Assembly: GCA_025360005.1 (NCBI GenBank) | Contig: JANYDA010000059.1 | Coordinates: forward strand, 1-64,000 | Direction of reading: 5' to 3' | DNA: 64,000 nucleotides | From: Fibrobacteria bacterium | Lineage (GTDB): Bacteria > Fibrobacterota > Fibrobacteria > UBA11236 | Part shown: positions 58,923 through 64,000 of the stretch, in pieces | Layout: every line of letters starts with the position of its first letter | Position numbering within the stretch: the first letter of the stretch is position 1 | The notes under the pieces: generated by a model | Told to the model about the DNA's origin: nothing | Databases searched by the model: none | What the model saw: only the letters and a program-made list of their open reading frames with translations | Made by a program: the position numbers and the translations under genes

Positions 58923-59777
58923 TCAAAAGTACTTCTGGACCCCTAATAATAAGGCGAAGTTCTGGGTCAAGGACGGATCGGAATTGAACTTCTGCGAATA
59001 GACGTGATCGTGGATGGCGTAGTTGAGGATATAGGGGCTGTTCTTGGGCCCGAAGGGTAGATTCAACCGGTTCCCGAAGCCGCCCACCCCGCCGATATTG
59101 GGTATGCCGCCCTGCCATACCGCGGTGATCCCGGCCACGAAATACGGGAAAAGTCCTCCCGATCTCCCGTCGCCGCGGCTGAGGCCGCTTACGGTGTAGC
59201 CGCCCAGGCCCTCAAAGGTGATGATGAAGCTATGGGGCGTATAGGTGCCGCCCACCAGGCTCTTGGAGATGGAAGATTGCGAAGGCCCGATGCCGGATGT
59301 GAACTGGAAGAAGTAAGGCTGGCCTTCCGGATACAGATCCCAGAAGAGATTGGCGTAGGGGTTGCTGCCCAGGATCTCGGCGGCATAATAGCCCACGTAT
59401 AGGCCGAACGCCTGGGAATAGGGCCGCAGCGGACCGGAGGCCGAGGCGGCTTCCTTGCGGTGGTTTTCCGATTCGCGCGCGGCGGCATCGGATGCGCGGT
59501 TATCCTGGGCCGGGGCGGGAGAGGTAACCGGCACGTAAACAGTCTCGGCGGGAGCGCGGGTGGCCGCGGGCTGAACGCGTGATGTTTTGCGGGGCGCGGA
59601 CCAGGAAAGAGAGGTGAGTAGGACGAGTATAGCTATGCCGACTAGCGCTGTGCGCTTTTGCGCCTTGGGCGGTCGGGCGTGCGGCGTCCGACATCCGATG
59701 TCCTGCGCCCGACGATAGCCACCTTGGATCGCCTCGCCATAGACGCATTGGATCGACGCGCTTCCGTCTTCCCGCAT
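58923..59777 (-). CDS. Probable outer-membrane or secreted barrel protein
   Basis: This 284-aa protein has a hydrophobic segment (TALVGIAILVLLTSLSWSA, about residues 43-61) after an unusually long N-terminal stretch, so the true start could be later. The region after a Pro/Ala-rich linker is beta-rich (AFGLYVGYYAAEILGSNPYANLFWDLY; HSFIITFEGLGGYTVSG; LFPYFVAGITAVW) and ends FALLLGVQKYF, a barrel-like C-terminus. I recognise no family. The ATG at 59777 has AGAGGG upstream and starts 13 bp after the stop of the preceding OMP gene, so the two are cotranscribed. Confidence 0.55.
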   Translation of the reverse strand: MREDGSASIQCVYGEAIQGGYRRAQDIGCRTPHARPPKAQKRTALVGIAILVLLTSLSWSAPRKTSRVQPAATRAPAETVYVPVTSPAPAQDNRASDAAARESENHRKEAASASGPLRPYSQAFGLYVGYYAAEILGSNPYANLFWDLYPEGQPYFFQFTSGIGPSQSSISKSLVGGTYTPHSFIITFEGLGGYTVSGLSRGDGRSGGLFPYFVAGITAVWQGGIPNIGGVGGFGNRLNLPFGPKNSPYILNYAIHDHVYSQKFNSDPSLTQNFALLLGVQKYF

Positions 59778-59790
59778 CGACCCGCCCTCT

Positions 59791-60375
59791 TTATCCGAAC
59801 GCAAATACAACCCCCAAGCTTGAAGATTGGAAAATCAGCAATTCCTGATGGTCATCATGCTGATTCTTGATCCGGGTGAACATCTGTTTGGTTTCGAAGC
59901 GGATGCCGATCTTGGAGTTGATGAAATATTTGAACCCGCCGCCGAAGCAGAGCCCCACGGAGGAAATGGTTTGATCGCCCACCGAGTTGAGCGGAACGGT
60001 CAGGAACAGGCCGCCTCCGACTATCCCGTAGGGAACCGTGCGGGTGGAATTGGCCAGATCCAGGATGGCGTTGAAGGTGATGGGATATAAGGTGGCCGTA
60101 CGGCCCAGCACCTGTTCGCCCGCAAGCTCCAGGGAGACCGGGAAATAGTTCATGCTGGCCCGCGCGCCCAGGAGCGCGCTTGCGCCCATGAAGCCCACCG
60201 TCGGGGAAATCTCGAACGGGGATGAGGTGCCTCCGCTCACCTCCGTAACCGTGGGCGCGGAGGCGTTCTGGATCGAGCCGGCTTGCGTCGGCGAAGAAGG
60301 TTGGAGTGCCGCTGCGGACACCGGATTTTGCGAGGCCAGGATAACGAAAAGGAGCAAGAGGAGGGTGCTTACCAT
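59791..60375 (-). CDS. Small outer-membrane beta-barrel protein
   Basis: This 194-aa protein has a signal peptide (LLLLLFVILASQNPVSA). About eight strands follow (FEISPTVGFMGASALLGARASMNYFPVSLELAGEQV; YGIVGGGLFLTVPL; GLCFGGGFKYFINSKIGIRFETKQMF; LGVVFAFG), the size and pattern of an OmpA/OmpW-sized barrel. No specific family is evident. It is the first gene of a two-gene operon with the 284-aa barrel-like protein. Confidence 0.65.
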   Translation of the reverse strand: MVSTLLLLLFVILASQNPVSAAALQPSSPTQAGSIQNASAPTVTEVSGGTSSPFEISPTVGFMGASALLGARASMNYFPVSLELAGEQVLGRTATLYPITFNAILDLANSTRTVPYGIVGGGLFLTVPLNSVGDQTISSVGLCFGGGFKYFINSKIGIRFETKQMFTRIKNQHDDHQELLIFQSSSLGVVFAFG

Positions 60376-60749
60376 TGGATTCCAATTATAACCCCGCCGT
60401 CAACCGTAAAAAAGCCATTTTCCCAAAATCCCTCCGCGGAAATTCGGGACTGCCGGAACTATACCCCCCTTTCCTGGTGGTAAACGGCATTTACCGGTGT
60501 CCATCGGCGCGGATCTTTTTTTCGATCGCAAAAAAGAAGAGGTCCGGTGACGCATGGAGCTTGGACGATATTTAATAGTAGATGCGGGGCAAGAAAGCGG
60601 CCGAGACGAAAGCATACCGATCCGCTTTCACGATGGCGCAGAAGAAGCTTGTCCTGAATGGCCGAAAAAAACTAAGATCATAAAAAGATCAAATCCCCCC
60701 ATCGGGGGCTATATTATTCGCAAATAAGGTTGTTTACCGGAAAGGCACA
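60376..60749. promoter_or_regulatory. Divergent region upstream of hppA
   Basis: This 374-bp stretch holds no credible gene. Near its right end an A-rich stretch with two AGATC copies (about 60667-60690) is followed by a small GC hairpin CCCCC-ATC-GGGGG (60696-60708) and TATATTATT (60710-60719), which could be a -10 region. The hairpin would then be upstream of the start rather than in the mRNA. Confidence 0.4.
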
Positions 60750-62825
<2,076 letters not shown>

Positions 62826-62827
62826 TC

Positions 62828-63613
62828 ATGCACTACGAAAACCGTCTCTATCAAATCCTCTACCCCAATCAGGCGCTGGTGGCGTCGCAATTGGCGCCGG
62901 AGGCTTTCGCGCGGCATTACCTGATCGGATCGATCCGGCATTATTCCGGCAAGCTCGTATTCGCGGACATCGACATCAATTTCCGGAATCCTTATTTCGA
63001 TATCGAAGGCAGCTTGCAGCGCCTCATCCCTCATGAGGACGGCACCCCCAAGCATACCAAGTTCATCTGCTCCTACCGCGTGATGGAGCATATGGATTTC
63101 GACAGCATCAAGAGCCTTTACATCTCCACTTCGGAAGCCCATGTGCTGGAACTGAAGCCGAAGGAGTACGACAAGGTCCACCAACAGGGCTTCCTGCGCA
63201 CCTTCGCGGAAATCGCGCCCCTGTCCATGCTGGTGATCAGTCCCTACGACATGCCCGAGTTCGGCAAATTCATCACCCAGCCCGGCAACTCCAAAGGCTG
63301 CCCCAAGCTTTTCTATTCGCAGATCGATCTGAACGTGGACGAGTTCATCGCCAACTTCGAGAAAAACCCCTTTATGCAGGCGCCGTTCCCTTTCCTGCAT
63401 CCCTCCAAGCTGCGCGATGCCATCCTGCAGATGAAGATCAAACCGGAGAAGAGGACCAAGGGCCTGGCCCTTTTCTGCCCGCTGGATCAGATTTCCTTCA
63501 AGATGATCCGCCACGGCTTCATGTTCGCCGCCCAGGACAAATACAAGTTCTTCCCGATGCCGAGCTTGCACGATATCGAGACCAGCCATTTCCGTTTTTG
63601 GCAGGACATGTAG
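62828..63613 (+). CDS. Protein of unknown function cotranscribed with hppA
   Basis: This 261-aa soluble protein has no signal peptide and no membrane segment. I do not recognise the family. It contains patterned stretches such as [50 protein letters not shown] and [42 protein letters not shown]. Its codon use and GC content match the surroundings, so it is a real gene. It starts 2 bp after the hppA stop, which strongly suggests cotranscription and perhaps a link to pyrophosphate or ion balance. The stop lies at the edge of an inverted-repeat element. Confidence 0.7.
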   Translation: MHYENRLYQILYPNQALVASQLAPEAFARHYLIGSIRHYSGKLVFADIDINFRNPYFDIEGSLQRLIPHEDGTPKHTKFICSYRVMEHMDFDSIKSLYISTSEAHVLELKPKEYDKVHQQGFLRTFAEIAPLSMLVISPYDMPEFGKFITQPGNSKGCPKLFYSQIDLNVDEFIANFEKNPFMQAPFPFLHPSKLRDAILQMKIKPEKRTKGLALFCPLDQISFKMIRHGFMFAAQDKYKFFPMPSLHDIETSHFRFWQDM

Positions 63614-63842
63614 TTGGAGGCGCGGCTTGCGGGTGCGGGGGCTCAGACGGCTCCCGCGCTCGCGGGCGATGCGGCGGGCTTTGCGCCTTTAAGCTTTTCG
63701 TTTCCCTGTAGATAAATGTTTGCGGCGTGGATGCGCTTGGATGCTGCGTGGATTCGCATGCCACGCCTCTGCACGTCGCTTAACGGCGCCGCTGCGCGCC
63801 TCCGCCGATTCGCCCCCGCACCCGCAAGCCGCGCCCCCAACC
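63613..63842. repeat. Small element with long terminal inverted repeats (MITE-like)
   Basis: A perfect 24-bp inverted repeat lies at 63619-63642 and 63812-63835. It extends outward to about 30 bp with one or two mismatches (GTTGGaGGCGC against GTTGGgGGCGC). It encloses about 170 bp with no gene but with internal direct repeats (GCGTGGAT units near 63724-63755). No target duplication is obvious. The left end touches the stop codon of the 261-aa gene. The size and ends fit a miniature inverted-repeat element or a dispersed GC-rich repeat. Confidence 0.6.
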
Positions 63843-64000
63843 GCATCGCTTGAGCGGGGTTGCGTGGTCGCTAAGAAAAGGAGCGGGTCGATTGGGTTTG
63901 GGTCAACTACAGGGGTCGTGGGACCGCGACGGGGGTGAGTCTGAGCTGTGGAAAGGCGCGCGGAGGTTGGGCTGGAAGGAAGAGGGGGAGATTGGTCGTT
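63843..64000. other. Trailing non-coding sequence
   Basis: I see no gene or clear signal here. The sequence is G-rich on the plus strand and continues beyond the window. Confidence 0.4.

Overview
The window looks like chromosome from a high-GC member of the Fibrobacterota or a close relative. The gene at 745-1599 belongs to TIGR02147, a paralogous family first defined in Fibrobacter succinogenes, and is coupled to a DUF2341/LamG surface lipoprotein. Several secreted proteins end in C-terminal domains resembling T9SS (Por) sorting domains, and many genes encode signal-peptide-bearing outer-membrane barrels with few relatives. I see no phage, insertion sequence, CRISPR array or tRNA.

Layout. 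(1) 1-705: end of an rRNA operon (5S plus two tandem terminators), then a gene-free stretch closed by an orphan terminator. (2) 745-6516: TIGR02147/DUF2341 pair, a HAD phosphatase, and two paralogous secreted repeat proteins, one broken. (3) 6578-23112: a large nitrate assimilation locus. Leftward run nirA, a CysJ-like diflavin reductase, a fused DmsB-DmsC protein, nasA-type nitrate reductase and a nitrate-reductase-associated protein. Rightward run a NarK-type transporter, a cytosolic NrtA-like (NasS-like) sensor, nrtABD and an outer-membrane porin. Three close matches to the sigma-54 -24/-12 promoter stand before nirA, narK and nrtA, and each agrees with an independently chosen start codon. 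The nrtA gene has a leader of about 495 nt with stacked hairpins. (4) 23191-33600: prolyl oligopeptidase, a double hybrid histidine kinase, an ABC-2 exporter, carbonic anhydrase, DUF1003 and PqiA-like membrane proteins. (5) 33641-38900: a ThuA-like protein and two tandem OMP paralogues behind an 875-bp structured gene-free region. (6) 38901-45445: a Gfo/Idh oxidoreductase with an M64 peptidase, divergent from a sigma-54 activator whose sensor is a PEP-hydrolase-like TIM barrel. That activator is coupled to a Tm-1-like protein and to a second free copy of the TIM barrel. (7) 45513-53186: YceH, a Cof-type phosphatase and the 2-oxoglutarate dehydrogenase operon (sucA-sucB-lpd) with AT-rich inverted repeats between its genes. 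(8) 53495-64000: ArfB-like factor, DinB-like protein, a TlpA/DUF4266/DUF3570 operon, an HzsA-related c-type cytochrome, two OMPs, a membrane pyrophosphatase and a trailing inverted-repeat element.

How it works together. The nitrate locus covers outer-membrane entry (porin), two inner-membrane importers (MFS and ABC), reduction of nitrate to nitrite by a cytoplasmic molybdoenzyme probably fed by quinol through the DmsBC fusion, and reduction of nitrite to ammonium by NirA, probably fed by the diflavin reductase. Control appears to combine sigma-54 with a structured nrtA leader and a NasS-like sensor, but no NasT is encoded in the window. The second sigma-54 unit (38901-45445) looks like a self-contained catabolic or detoxification module.

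The strongest leads are the sigma-54/leader-RNA nitrate regulon, the TIM-barrel-sensor activator with its split Tm-1 partners and a candidate target promoter, the NasA-DmsBC electron path, and the HzsA-related cytochrome.
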